Origin: Cryptosporangium arvum DSM 44712
GTDB lineage: Bacteria > Actinomycetota > Actinomycetes > Mycobacteriales > Cryptosporangiaceae
NCBI RefSeq assembly: GCF_000585375.1
Contig: NZ_KK073874.1
Span: 1,674,001 to 1,738,000 of the forward strand
Length of the DNA stretch: 64,000 bases
Reading direction: 5' to 3'
Under the pieces are notes generated by a model, which was given only the letters and a program-made list of their open reading frames with translations, had not been told where the DNA came from and ran no database searches. Shown in pieces: positions 51,435-60,435 of the stretch. The translations under genes and the position numbers were made by a program. Numbering within the stretch: the stretch's first letter is position 1; each line of letters starts with the position of its first letter.

Positions 51435-52202
51435 TCAACCAGGAGGGCGGGCGAAGTGGATGGTGGGCCGGCCGTCGGCGCCGGTGGACACCAGGGCCGA
51501 CACCCCGTACACCTCCCGGATCGTCTCCCGCGTCAACACCTGCGCCGGGGTACCGGCGGCCACCGCGCGCCCCCGGTGCAGCAGCACCACCGAATCGCAG
51601 AACATCGCGGCGAGGTTCAAGTCGTGCAGCGCCACCACCGACGTCACCGGCAACGCGCACACCAGCGCCAACAGCTCCAGCTGGTGTCCGATGTCCAGGT
51701 GGTTCGTCGGTTCGTCGAGCAGCAACTCCCGCGGCTCCTGCGCCAGCGCCCGGGCGATCTGCGCCCGTTGGCGCTCCCCGCCGGAGAGCGTGCGCCACTC
51801 CTGGTCGAGGTGCGTGGTCAACCCGGTCCGCGCGGCCGCCGTCAGTACCGCCGCCGAGTCCGCGGCCGACGGGGCGGAGAGACCACGCCGGTGCGGTACC
51901 CGCCCGAGCGCGATCACGTCACGCACGGTCAGGTCGACGTCGGTCACCGCGTGCTGCTCCACCACGGCCAGCCGCCGCGCGAGACCCCGCCGCCCCAGCG
52001 ACGACAGCGGCGCGTCGTCGAGCGTCACCACCCCGGCGGACGGCCGCCGGAGCCCGGCGAGCACCCGCAGCAGCGTCGATTTCCCCGATCCGTTCGGGCC
52101 GAGCAGGCCCACCGTGCTGCCCGGCGCGGCGTCCAGGTCGACCGCGTCGACGATCAGCCGCCCCCCGGCGGCCCAGCTCACGCTCTCGGCACGCAGGCTC
52201 AC
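51435..52202 (-). CDS. btuD: Vitamin B12 ABC importer ATP-binding protein
   Basis: This 255-residue ATPase has Walker A GPNGSGKS, signature LSGGERQR, Walker B LLLDEP and switch ALHDLN. GTG 52202 overlaps the permease stop (GTGA). The family includes siderophore importers, but the operon is headed by a clear cobalamin riboswitch, which supports B12 or cobinamide as cargo. Genes run binding protein, permease, ATPase on the minus strand. Confidence 0.88.
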   Translation of the reverse strand: MSLRAESVSWAAGGRLIVDAVDLDAAPGSTVGLLGPNGSGKSTLLRVLAGLRRPSAGVVTLDDAPLSSLGRRGLARRLAVVEQHAVTDVDLTVRDVIALGRVPHRRGLSAPSAADSAAVLTAAARTGLTTHLDQEWRTLSGGERQRAQIARALAQEPRELLLDEPTNHLDIGHQLELLALVCALPVTSVVALHDLNLAAMFCDSVVLLHRGRAVAAGTPAQVLTRETIREVYGVSALVSTGADGRPTIHFARPPG

Positions 52203-53203
52203 CGCACCCTCCGCCCCAGCACCACCGCGAACGCGGGCACCCCGATCAGCGCGGTCACCACGCCGACGGGTATCTCCTGCGGCTCCAGCAGCGTGCGCCC
52301 CAACGTGTCGACCCAGACCAGGAAGATCGCGCCGACCAGCGCCGTGGCCGGCAGCAACCGCCGGTGCGCCGGGCCGACGAGGGCCCTGGCGGCGTGCGGC
52401 AGCACCAGCCCGACGAACCCGATCGCGCCGGCGGCGCTCACCAGCACCGCGGTCAGCAGCGCGGTCACGCCCAGCAGAACCGCTCTGACCACCACGACGG
52501 GGACGCCGAGCGCGGCCGCGGCGTCGGCGCCGAACGCGAACGCGTCGAGCGACAGGGCCAGGCCGGCGCAGACCGCGAACCCCACCGCGAGCACGGCCGC
52601 GCACAGCACCACGTCACCCCAGCCGGCGCCACTGAGCGAACCGAGCAGCCAGAACAGCACGCCCCGGGTCTGCCGGGCGTCGGCCGAGGAGATCACGACG
52701 AACGACGTGACCGCCGCGAACAGCTGGGTGCCGGCGACACCGGCGAGGATCAGCCGGTCGGTCGTGCCGCCGGCGATCCGGGCCAGCGCGAGCACCAGCG
52801 CGAACGCGACCACCGCGCCGAGGAACGCCCCGAGGCCGAGGCCCACGCTCCCGGCGCCGACGCCCAGCACGAGGACGAGCACCGCGCCGGTCGACGCCCC
52901 GGACGAGATGCCGAGCACGTACGGATCGGCGAGCGGGTTGCGCAGCAGCGCCTGGAGCACCGCGCCGCAGAGCGCGAGCCCGGCGCCGCACACCGCGGCG
53001 AGCAGCGTCCGGGGCAGGCGCAGATCCCAGACGATCGCGTCCCGGATCGTCGAGAGCCTGGACGGCGGCCCGCCCAGATGCTCGGTGACCACGGCGAACA
53101 CGTCACGGACCGAGAGGTCCGCCGGTCCGATCGTGATCGCCACCGCGACCGACACCACGAGGACGCTCACCCCGATAAGCGCGCCGAGCCCGAGCCGCGC
53201 CAT
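52199..53203 (-). CDS. btuC: Vitamin B12 ABC importer permease
   Basis: A 334-residue FecCD/BtuC permease with about ten helices. Family signatures are LRLPRTLLAAVCGAGLALCG, LLRNPLADPYVLG and FVGLVLPHAARALVGPAHRR (ATPase-coupling loop). It starts right after the binding protein stop. It is the paralogue of the Zur-linked permease at 1016-2104 but under B12 rather than zinc control. Confidence 0.9.
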   Translation of the reverse strand: MARLGLGALIGVSVLVVSVAVAITIGPADLSVRDVFAVVTEHLGGPPSRLSTIRDAIVWDLRLPRTLLAAVCGAGLALCGAVLQALLRNPLADPYVLGISSGASTGAVLVLVLGVGAGSVGLGLGAFLGAVVAFALVLALARIAGGTTDRLILAGVAGTQLFAAVTSFVVISSADARQTRGVLFWLLGSLSGAGWGDVVLCAAVLAVGFAVCAGLALSLDAFAFGADAAAALGVPVVVVRAVLLGVTALLTAVLVSAAGAIGFVGLVLPHAARALVGPAHRRLLPATALVGAIFLVWVDTLGRTLLEPQEIPVGVVTALIGVPAFAVVLGRRVR

Positions 53204-54184
53204 CTACTCGGTCCCGTACCCCAGCTTCGTCAGGCCCGCCGACACCTTCTCCACGGCCTGCACGGTGCGCACGCCCGGGTCCATGTCCGAGCCGGACAGG
53301 ACGACGTACCGCTTGTTCTTCACCGCGGTGAGCCGGCGCGCGACCGGGTCGGACTCCAGGAACGCGATCTTCGCGGCGGCGCTGTCGCCGTCGTCGCCGC
53401 GGGTCAGGTCGGCCAGCACGAGCACGTCCGGATCGCGGTCGAGGATGCTCTCCCAGCCGGTCTCGGGCCAGAGCTGCTTCCCGTCGGCGAACGCGTTCTT
53501 CGCTCCGACGGCCGCGGTGACCAGGCCCGGAGTGCCGCAGCACCCGGCGATGTACGGCGCCTTCGTGCTCGAGTACCACCACGCCAGGCTGACGTCACGC
53601 GCGTCCACCGCGGTCGCCATCCGCTTCTTCAGCGAGTCCACCAGCGCGGTGCCGCGGTCCGGCACGTCGAACAGCGTCGCCAGGTCGGTGATCTCCCGGT
53701 AGAGGTCGTCGATCGTCAGCGCGCGGGTCTGGGTGGCGTCCTGCCCGGTGCACTCGCTCGACGAGAGGTACGTCGGGATCTTCACCTGGTCGAACCTCGC
53801 GCGATCGGCGACGCCCTCGGCCGTGTACGTGTAGGCGAACGTGGTGTAGACGAAGTCCGGCTCGTCTTCGAGCAGCCGCTCGAACGACGGGAAGTCCTTG
53901 GCGATCCGCGGCACCTTCGCGTTGGCCGTGGCCAGGGCGGGCAGCACCGGGTCGCTCCACGAGGCGGTCCCGGCCATCCGGTCCTCGAGCCCGAGCGAGA
54001 GCAGCAGCTCGCTGGCCGGCTGGCTGATCGACACGGCTCTCTCGATGCGTTTGCCGACGCTCACCGAGCGGTCGCAGTTCGTCACGCTGATCGGGTAACC
54101 GGAGTCCGGGGCGGTGGACCCGGCGGCCCCGCCGCAGCCGGTGAGGAGGAGCAGGCTCGCGACGAGCCCATGACGTAACCGCAT
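53204..54184 (-). CDS. btuF: Vitamin B12 ABC importer binding lipoprotein
   Basis: A 326-residue periplasmic-binding-type lipoprotein with lipobox LLLTGC (Cys near residue 17). It starts the mature part YPISVTNCDRSVSVGKRIER and has SISQPASELLLSLGLEDRMAG for lobe 1. Four Cys (NC, SECTGQ, GCCG) may pair. It is encoded directly behind the cobalamin riboswitch and so is the cobalamin- or corrinoid-binding subunit. Confidence 0.87.
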   Translation of the reverse strand: MRLRHGLVASLLLLTGCGGAAGSTAPDSGYPISVTNCDRSVSVGKRIERAVSISQPASELLLSLGLEDRMAGTASWSDPVLPALATANAKVPRIAKDFPSFERLLEDEPDFVYTTFAYTYTAEGVADRARFDQVKIPTYLSSSECTGQDATQTRALTIDDLYREITDLATLFDVPDRGTALVDSLKKRMATAVDARDVSLAWWYSSTKAPYIAGCCGTPGLVTAAVGAKNAFADGKQLWPETGWESILDRDPDVLVLADLTRGDDGDSAAAKIAFLESDPVARRLTAVKNKRYVVLSGSDMDPGVRTVQAVEKVSAGLTKLGYGTE

Positions 54185-54249
54185 GCGGTACCTCGAGAGA
54201 TCGCGGACCCGATCGCGAGGCCCGTAGCCGATCCGCCGCCCTGGTGGAC

Positions 54250-54420
54250 GCCGGTCGCCAGCAGGTCTTCGGACTCGGGTTCGACCGGCCGCGGCGCCTT
54301 CCCAGGCAGGGAGCCCAGTGGCCTGTACCGCGGCCGTCCCCCTCACCGCTGCGCGTCAGTCCCGGATTCGCACCGGGTTCCCTGACCCACCTCGTGGGTT
54401 GACTGGCGTCCCGACCGTAA
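54250..54420 (-). ncRNA. Cobalamin riboswitch
   Basis: On the minus strand the region contains, in order, GGGAACCCGGTGCGAATCC, GGGACTGACGCGCAGCGGTG, a central CCACTG and GGGAAGGCG. It ends with the B12 box AAGACCTGCTGGC (54257-54269). These are the conserved parts of the B12 riboswitch in the right order. It ends about 70 bases before the binding-protein start, so AdoCbl would shut down the importer by blocking translation or transcription. Confidence 0.95.
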
Positions 54421-54432
54421 CACGCAGGCCTT

Positions 54433-55665
54433 TCAGCGCCCGGTGCTCGCCCTGGTGACGTTCTCGTAGCGCCACTCCGCGACGCCGAACAGCGTCGCGA
54501 AGCCGGTGATCAGCACGATTCCCCACACCATCCGGTTGGACCGGTCGCCCCAGTCGCCGGCCCGGTCGGCCTGGTCGTTCTGCGCGTCGATGAGCGTCGT
54601 CCAGTCCGCCTCGTCGCTGGTGAGCGCGGTCGCCATCCGCTGGTCCAGCTGATCGTCCGCGCGTGGCGTACGCGCCATCGACGCGGCGATGCGGTCGAGC
54701 GCCGCGGACGCCCGCTCCTCGGCCGCCGCGACCGCGCGTCGGTCGGCGGCCTCCGACGGCGTGGCGGACTCCGCGCTCAGTTCCCGGGCGCGGGCCCGCA
54801 CCCCCACCTCCTGGGCGACCTGCCGCCCCTGGGTCAGGAACTCGGTGCGCGCGGTGCTCGCCGCGATGTCCGTGGTCAGCACCGCGGCCAGCCGGGCGGC
54901 GGTGGCCTGGGAACGCTGCTCCTCGGCTCCGAACACGAGTTGAGCCAGGGGGAGGACGGCGCCCACCGCCCACAGCGTCAGGATCACCACGGTGACCTGC
55001 CGGTGCCGCCCCGCGGCCGACTGACGCGGCTGTTCGACGAGTTCGGCGACCTCCTGCTGGCGGCGCCGGTGGCGGGCCCGGTAGTGGACCGCGGCCAGCA
55101 GCGCGGCCAGGAGGCTCGCCCCCACGGCGCCCAGCGCGTACCGGAGACCGTCGGCGCCCGCGGCGTCACCGTCCCGGAGCGCGGACGCCGGATCGGGAAT
55201 CGGCTCTCCCGCGGCCCGCTGCTCGTCGAGCTCGGACCGGCGCAGGACGCGCAGCCGGGCGACGACGTCCGCGCCGCCGTCGTCGGTGGTGTACTGCCGA
55301 TCGGCCGGGAGCGTCGCCGGGAAGTACTTGCGGTTCGCCGCGCGCAGGCTGTCCGCGGTGGCCCGGGCGGTGTCGCGCTGGGTGGCGGCGAGCGGGTTGT
55401 CGGCGCTGAGCCGGTCGAGCTCGGTGGCGAGGCGTTCGTCCACGACGATGCGCAACGCCTTGGGCGCCTCGTCGCCGTAGACCGCGCGGACCTGCTCCTG
55501 GATGGCCGACGATCGGGCGACCTCCTGCCGGACCGACCCCTGCCACCCGTCGTTCGCCGCGCTGTAGGTCACGGTGGCCTGGCCGGCCAGCGCGGCCGCC
55601 ACGACGAGCCCGGCGAGCTGCGCGATTCCCCGGAGGCCGCCGAGCCACCGGTACGGGGTCCTCAC
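54433..55665 (-). CDS. Membrane protein with long extracytoplasmic helices, unknown function
   Basis: A 410-residue protein with membrane helices near residues 12-30, 175-192, 225-245 and 385-400. Two helical, charged segments lie between them (SAIQEQVRAVYGDEAPKALR; AADRRAVAAAEERASAALDR). The layout resembles sensor-like proteins without an output domain. I do not recognise a family. GTG 55665 overlaps the stop of the lipoprotein gene, so the two are co-translated. Confidence 0.75.
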   Translation of the reverse strand: MRTPYRWLGGLRGIAQLAGLVVAAALAGQATVTYSAANDGWQGSVRQEVARSSAIQEQVRAVYGDEAPKALRIVVDERLATELDRLSADNPLAATQRDTARATADSLRAANRKYFPATLPADRQYTTDDGGADVVARLRVLRRSELDEQRAAGEPIPDPASALRDGDAAGADGLRYALGAVGASLLAALLAAVHYRARHRRRQQEVAELVEQPRQSAAGRHRQVTVVILTLWAVGAVLPLAQLVFGAEEQRSQATAARLAAVLTTDIAASTARTEFLTQGRQVAQEVGVRARARELSAESATPSEAADRRAVAAAEERASAALDRIAASMARTPRADDQLDQRMATALTSDEADWTTLIDAQNDQADRAGDWGDRSNRMVWGIVLITGFATLFGVAEWRYENVTRASTGR

Positions 55666-56201
55666 CGCTGTCTCGTGAAGACCGCGTCGACGCCACCCGC
55701 GTCCGTGAGGTGCAGCTCGTCGCCGTCGACCTGCCAGGTGTACGAGCCGGTCCGGGTGGGGGTCGACCGGTCGTAGTCACCGCCGGAGTCGTCGGTGGCC
55801 CGCCGGGAGACGGTCGCCGTCCGGCCCACCAGCCGGAGCGCGGCGCTGTTCACCTGCGCGACGCCGTCCTCGACACGCTGGAGCGTGTAGACACCGCCGG
55901 ACTCGACCGGTGAGTAGACCTCGACGCTGCGGTAGGTGCCGTCCGGGAGGAAGCGGATGGCCACCTCCATCGTGTCGGTCGAGCGGCTCCAGACGCCGAG
56001 GAGCACGTCCAGCGCCGTGACCGGTGCCGTCTCGGTCTCGTCGACGGGGGTCGGTGGCGCCGGAGCCGCGGTGGTCGCGTAGGCCGGGTCCGGCACGTAC
56101 GGCGACGAGTCGCCGCCGCAGCCGGTGGCCAGCGCTCCCGCCGCGACGAGCGCGAACCCTGCGGCGGCGCGGCCGGTCCGAGATCTGACGGTGCTCGACA
56201 T
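55662..56201 (-). CDS. Lipoprotein of unknown function
   Basis: A 179-residue protein with lipobox LATGC (Cys about 28), a Pro/Thr-rich linker, and a domain with repeated beta-strands (LLGVWSRSTDTMEVAIRFLP; TYRSVEVYSP; SYTWQVDGDELHL). The pattern 'GxWxxSxxT..FxxDGTY' is like lipocalin/DUF-type 'lipoprotein with tests of fold' domains found in secreted proteins. It is co-transcribed with the membrane protein downstream. Confidence 0.7.
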   Translation of the reverse strand: MSSTVRSRTGRAAAGFALVAAGALATGCGGDSSPYVPDPAYATTAAPAPPTPVDETETAPVTALDVLLGVWSRSTDTMEVAIRFLPDGTYRSVEVYSPVESGGVYTLQRVEDGVAQVNSAALRLVGRTATVSRRATDDSGGDYDRSTPTRTGSYTWQVDGDELHLTDAGGVDAVFTRQR

Positions 56202-56326
56202 GGGACTTCCTCCGGGCCGGGATCGGTTACCGGATATACGGAGAGTGATTCCCTTCGGATCGACAGTAGTTGGCCCCTCTTCGGGGGCGCGTGGGCCGGC
56301 CGCGCGGCCGTGGACTTACTGGATCG

Positions 56327-56344
56327 TGTGAGTCAAACCTCACA
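56327..56344. promoter_or_regulatory. TetR-type operator before the MMPL gene
   Basis: TGTGAG (56327-56332) and CTCACA (56339-56344) form an inverted repeat with 6 bases between. A related dyad (GTGA...TCAC, 58751-58764) lies before the TetR gene downstream, suggesting one repressor for both. A second palindrome, CTAGCCG/CGGCTAG, follows at 56349-56364. Confidence 0.5.
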
Positions 56345-56428
56345 CAACTAGCCGCTCGGCTAGCGGATGCTCCGATCGGGAGGCACCATCTGACTTGGTG
56401 TCGTCTCCGTTCCGACCGAGGATCCACA

Positions 56429-58681
56429 TTGGCAACCCTGCTGTACCGACTCGGCCGCGGTTCGTTCCGCCGTCGCAATCTGGTGGTCGCTCTCTGGCTC
56501 GTGGTGCTCGTCGCACTGGGGGGCGCCGCCGTCGCGTTCAAGGGCGCGACCACGAACGACTTCGCGTTACCGGGCACCGAATCGCAGCGCGCGCTCGATG
56601 CGCTGGCCCGTGAGTTCCCGGCCGCGAGCGGCGCCACCGGAACGATCGTGGTGGCCGCGCCGGAAGGCAAGAAGCTCACCGACCCGTCGTTCGCGGCCGC
56701 GGTCACCGGCCTGGTGAAGGAAGCCGCGTCGCTGCCCGGCGTCGTCGCCGCGGTCGACCCCTACAGCGCCAGGGCGCTGACGCCCGACGCCCGGTACGCG
56801 CTGATCCAGGTGCAGTTCGAGAACCGCGCCGACGAGATCACCGAGGACGAGCGCACCGCGTACGAGAAGTCCGGCCGGGCCGCGCTGGACTCGGGGCTGC
56901 AGGTCGAGCACGGCGGCGAGGTGATGAGCTCCCCGCCGGAGGTCGGCGGCACGGAGGCCATCGGCGTCGTCGTCGCGCTGCTCGTCCTGCTGGTGACGTT
57001 CGGCTCGCTCGTCGCCGCCGGCATGACGATGCTCAACGCGTTGATCGGCGTCGGCGCCGGAATGGCCGGCCTGTTCGCGCTGACCAGCGTGATCGAGCTG
57101 AACAGCACGGCGCCGATCCTCGCGCTGATGCTGGGCCTGGCCGTCGGCATCGACTACTCGCTGTTCATCACCTCACGGCACCGCCAGCACCTGGCCGACG
57201 GGCTCGACCCCGAGGAGGCCGCGGGCCGGTCGGTCGGCACGGCCGGGTCGGCGGTCGTGTTCGCCGGTATCACGGTCGTCATCGCGCTGGCCGGCCTCTC
57301 GGTCGTCAACATCCCGTTCCTCACCGCGATGGGCCTGGCCGCCGCCGGCACGGTCGCGGTCGCGGTGCTGGTCGCGGTGACCCTGCTGCCCGCGCTGCTC
57401 GGTTTCGCCAAGCTGCGCGTGCTGTCCCGCAAGGCCCGCGCCGAGCTCGCGGCCGAGACCGGAGCGGAGCCCCGGCACGCCTCGGACGAGGTCGCCGAGA
57501 AGGACAGCGAGGGGCCCGGCAAGCACGAGGGCACCACCAGGGAAGCGTTCGGGTTCCGCTGGGCACGGCTCGTCATCAAGCTGCGTGTCCCGGTCATCAT
57601 CGTCGGCATCCTCGGGCTGGGCCTGCTGGCCATCCCGGCCAAGGACATGCGCCTCGGCCTGCCCGACCCGAGCCAGGCCGCCGAGGGCACGCCGGCCCGC
57701 GCGGCCGCGGACCTGATCAGCGAGGGCTTCGGGCCCGGCTTCAACGGACGCCTCGCGCTCGTCGTCGCGGCCGACACCCCGGAGCAGACCGGCGCCGCCG
57801 TGCAGAAGGTGAACCAGGCGCTGGCCGGCACGCCGAACCTGGTCGCGGTCGCGCCGCCGAACTTCAGCCCGGACAAGCGGACCGCGCTGCTCGGCATCAT
57901 CCCGAAGGACGGCCCCACCGCGGCCGGCACCGAGACGCTCGTGCACGACGTCCGCGACCGCACGGCCGGTATCGAGGGTGCCGACGTCTCGCTGACCGGC
58001 CAGACCGCGATCGGCATCGACGTCTCCGAGAAGCTCTCCGACGCGCTGCCGATCTACCTCGCGCTCGTCGTCGGACTCTCGGTTCTGCTGTTGATGCTGG
58101 TGTTCCGGTCGATCCTGGTGCCGCTCAAGGCCGCGGCGGGCTTCCTGCTCACGGTCGGGACGACGTTCGGCATCACGGTGTGGATCTTCCAGGAGGGGCA
58201 CCTGGCGGGCCTGGTCGGCGTCTCGACGCCGGGGCCGCTGGTGAGCTTCCTGCCGATCCTGCTGATCGGCATCCTGTTCGGCCTGGCCATGGACTACGAG
58301 GTGTTCCTCGTCTCGCGGATGCGTGAGGACTTCGTCCACGGCGAGGGCGCGCAGGAGGCTGTGGTCAGCGGCATGGGCCACGGCGCCCGGGTGGTCACGG
58401 CGGCCGCGCTGATCATGACCAGCGTGTTCGCCGGGTTCGTGCTGATCGACGACCCGACGATCAAGTCGGTCGGCTTCGCGCTGGCGCTCGGCGTCGCGGT
58501 CGACGCGTTCATCGTCCGGATGACGATCGTGCCCGCGGTGATCTCGCTGTTCGGGCGGGCGGCCTGGTGGCTTCCGCGCTGGCTCGACCGGGCGCTGCCG
58601 AACGTCGACATCGAAGGCGAGAAGCTCCGTGAGCACCTCGCCGAGACCCCGGAGCGGGAACTCGAATCCGTGTCCCGGTAA
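56429..58681 (+). CDS. MMPL-family (RND-like) membrane transporter
   Basis: A 750-residue protein with two six-helix halves, each led by a large extracytoplasmic loop. It contains the MMPL signature LGLAVGIDYSLFITSRHRQH and its second-half twin GILFGLAMDYEVFLVSRMRED. Such proteins export lipids or drugs using the proton gradient. TTG 56429 follows GAGGA by 6 bases; no better start lies near the first helix. The TetR regulator 88 bases downstream probably controls it. Confidence 0.88.
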   Translation: MATLLYRLGRGSFRRRNLVVALWLVVLVALGGAAVAFKGATTNDFALPGTESQRALDALAREFPAASGATGTIVVAAPEGKKLTDPSFAAAVTGLVKEAASLPGVVAAVDPYSARALTPDARYALIQVQFENRADEITEDERTAYEKSGRAALDSGLQVEHGGEVMSSPPEVGGTEAIGVVVALLVLLVTFGSLVAAGMTMLNALIGVGAGMAGLFALTSVIELNSTAPILALMLGLAVGIDYSLFITSRHRQHLADGLDPEEAAGRSVGTAGSAVVFAGITVVIALAGLSVVNIPFLTAMGLAAAGTVAVAVLVAVTLLPALLGFAKLRVLSRKARAELAAETGAEPRHASDEVAEKDSEGPGKHEGTTREAFGFRWARLVIKLRVPVIIVGILGLGLLAIPAKDMRLGLPDPSQAAEGTPARAAADLISEGFGPGFNGRLALVVAADTPEQTGAAVQKVNQALAGTPNLVAVAPPNFSPDKRTALLGIIPKDGPTAAGTETLVHDVRDRTAGIEGADVSLTGQTAIGIDVSEKLSDALPIYLALVVGLSVLLLMLVFRSILVPLKAAAGFLLTVGTTFGITVWIFQEGHLAGLVGVSTPGPLVSFLPILLIGILFGLAMDYEVFLVSRMREDFVHGEGAQEAVVSGMGHGARVVTAAALIMTSVFAGFVLIDDPTIKSVGFALALGVAVDAFIVRMTIVPAVISLFGRAAWWLPRWLDRALPNVDIEGEKLREHLAETPERELESVSR

Positions 58682-58750
58682 CAAATCCGACGAGCGCGAT
58701 GTTCGCGCTGCTCGAGAGAACGAATGAATCGATTGCCGGGGTAGCTACTG

Positions 58751-58764
58751 GTGAGTAAATTCAC
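58751..58764. promoter_or_regulatory. TetR-type operator before the TetR gene
   Basis: GTGAGTAAATTCAC has inverted GTGA/TCAC ends and resembles the site at 56328-56343 (GTGAGTCAAACCTCAC). It lies 5 bases before the TetR start codon, as expected for autorepression. Confidence 0.5.
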
Positions 58765-58769
58765 GCTTC

Positions 58770-59252
58770 GTGAGTGCCACGTCGCTACCCCGGCGATTGG
58801 ACGCGCGGCGTAACCGCGATCTGATCCTGCGCGTGGCCGCCGAGGCGTTCACCCGCGACGGCGAACTCGTCTCGCTCGACGACGTCGCGCGCCGCGCCGG
58901 TCTGGGCCGCGCCACCGTCTACCGCCACTTCCCGGACCGCACCGCGCTCGGGTTCGCGGTCGCGACCGAACGGCTGGTCGACCTGGCGCGCCGGCTGGAG
59001 ACGGCGTCGTTCCGCGAGCTGCTCCACGCGGTGCTCGTCGAACAGCAGCGGTTCCGCGACCTGCCGCGGCGCCGTTACACCGACGCGCTGCTCACCGTGT
59101 TGCGGCCCGCGTTCCGCCGCGCCCACGAGGAGGGCCGGCTGCGTAAGGATCTCGAGCTCGCCGACCTGCCGATCGTCTTCGAGATGGTGGATGGTGTGGC
59201 CGAGCGGCTCGTTCAGGCCCTTCTAGACGGACTCTTCGAGAAAGCCGCGTAG
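58770..59252 (+). CDS. TetR-family regulator of the MMPL transporter
   Basis: This 160-residue repressor is shorter than most TetR proteins. The helix-turn-helix is LVSLDDVARRAGLGRATVYR, followed by HFPDRTALG. The ligand domain is helical and compact. The start is GTG 58770. It is the last gene on the plus strand in this pair; the dyads before it and before the MMPL gene suggest it represses both. Confidence 0.86.
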   Translation: MSATSLPRRLDARRNRDLILRVAAEAFTRDGELVSLDDVARRAGLGRATVYRHFPDRTALGFAVATERLVDLARRLETASFRELLHAVLVEQQRFRDLPRRRYTDALLTVLRPAFRRAHEEGRLRKDLELADLPIVFEMVDGVAERLVQALLDGLFEKAA

Positions 59253-59274
59253 TCGGGGGCCTACTCTAGGGCGC

Positions 59275-60435
59275 GTGACTGCGAACCCGGTTTTCCGTCT
59301 GGTCGTGTCCGGTGGGGGCACCGGTGGGCACACGTATCCGGCGCTCACGGCCGTGCGTGCTCTCCAGGCGCGGCTCGGCGGCGCGCTCGAGGTGCTCTGG
59401 ATCGGCTCGGCGAACAGCCTGGAGTCGCGGGTGGCCGAGGCCGAGGGCATCCCGTTCGCGTCGGTGGCCACCGGGAAGGTCCGGCGGGACCGCAACCCGC
59501 TGAAGATGCTCTCCGGGGCGAACCTGAAAGACATGGCGAAGGTGCCGGTCGGCGCGAACGAGGCCCGCTCGCTGGTGGCGAAGTTCAAGCCCGACGTCGT
59601 GCTCGCCACCGGCGGGTACGTGGCCGTGCCGGTGGGCCTGGCCGCGAAGGTGACCCGCCGCCCGCTGGTCGTGCACGAGCAGACCGTGCGGCTCGGCCTC
59701 GCGAACCGGGTCCTGGCCCGCTTCGCGGCGAAGGTCGCGCTGTCCTCGGAGTCGAGTGTGGAGCTGCTGCCGGAGAACGCGCGGCCGATCGCGGTGGTCA
59801 CCGGCAACCCGGTCCGGCCGGCGGTGCTGAACGGCGAGCCGCAGAAGGCGATCGAGGCGCTCGGCCTGCAGGGGTTCGACCCGGCGCTGCCGACCGTCTA
59901 CATCACCGGCGGCGCCCAGGGGGCGCAGCAGATCAACCGGCTCGTGGCCGAGCTCCTGCCCTGGCTGCTCACCCAGGCCAACGTGCTGCACCAGTGCGGG
60001 CCGCGCAACGTCGAGGAGCTGCGGGCGCGGGCCGCGGCGCTGCCGGTGGAGCTGGCCGCGCAGTACCACGTCACCGGCTACCTGGGCTCCGAGCTGCCCG
60101 ACGTGCTCGCGCTCGCCGACGTCGTCGTGTCGCGGAGCGGGGCGGGCACGGTGGCCGAGCTCACCGCGCTGGGCAAGGCGTCGGTGCTGATCCCGTACGC
60201 GGCCGCGGCCGGGAACGAGCAGGCGCACAACGCGCAGCACCTCGCCGACCACGACGCCGCGGTCGCGCTGATCGGGGACCTGACCTCCGACCAGTTGCGT
60301 GACGCGGTGGCGCCGCTACTGGCCGACCCGGCCCGCCGCCGTCAGGTCGCCGACAACGCCCGCGCCCAGGGGCGTCCGGACGCCGCGGACCGCCTGGTCG
60401 ACGTGCTGCTCTCGGTCGCTACGGCAGCTTCGTGA
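59275..60435 (+). CDS. MurG-like UDP-GlcNAc glycosyltransferase
   Basis: A 386-residue GT28-type protein with the MurG motifs VVSGGGTGGHTYPALT (N-terminal G-loop), GGYVAVPVGLAA and HEQTVRLGLANR, then the donor-binding SRSGAGTVAELTALGKASVL. MurG adds GlcNAc to lipid I in peptidoglycan synthesis. No mur/fts neighbours are seen, so this is likely a second copy with a related role. GTG 59275. Its last 17 bases overlap the convergent acyltransferase gene. Confidence 0.85.
   Translation: MTANPVFRLVVSGGGTGGHTYPALTAVRALQARLGGALEVLWIGSANSLESRVAEAEGIPFASVATGKVRRDRNPLKMLSGANLKDMAKVPVGANEARSLVAKFKPDVVLATGGYVAVPVGLAAKVTRRPLVVHEQTVRLGLANRVLARFAAKVALSSESSVELLPENARPIAVVTGNPVRPAVLNGEPQKAIEALGLQGFDPALPTVYITGGAQGAQQINRLVAELLPWLLTQANVLHQCGPRNVEELRARAAALPVELAAQYHVTGYLGSELPDVLALADVVVSRSGAGTVAELTALGKASVLIPYAAAAGNEQAHNAQHLADHDAAVALIGDLTSDQLRDAVAPLLADPARRRQVADNARAQGRPDAADRLVDVLLSVATAAS

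Noticed and set aside
48671..54178. Open frame of 1,835 codons on the plus strand
   Set aside because: It lies antisense to well-supported genes (ion channel, PepSY protein, B12 importer), is Arg/Pro/Gly/His-rich without any domain, and arises from the lack of stops in high-GC antisense frames.
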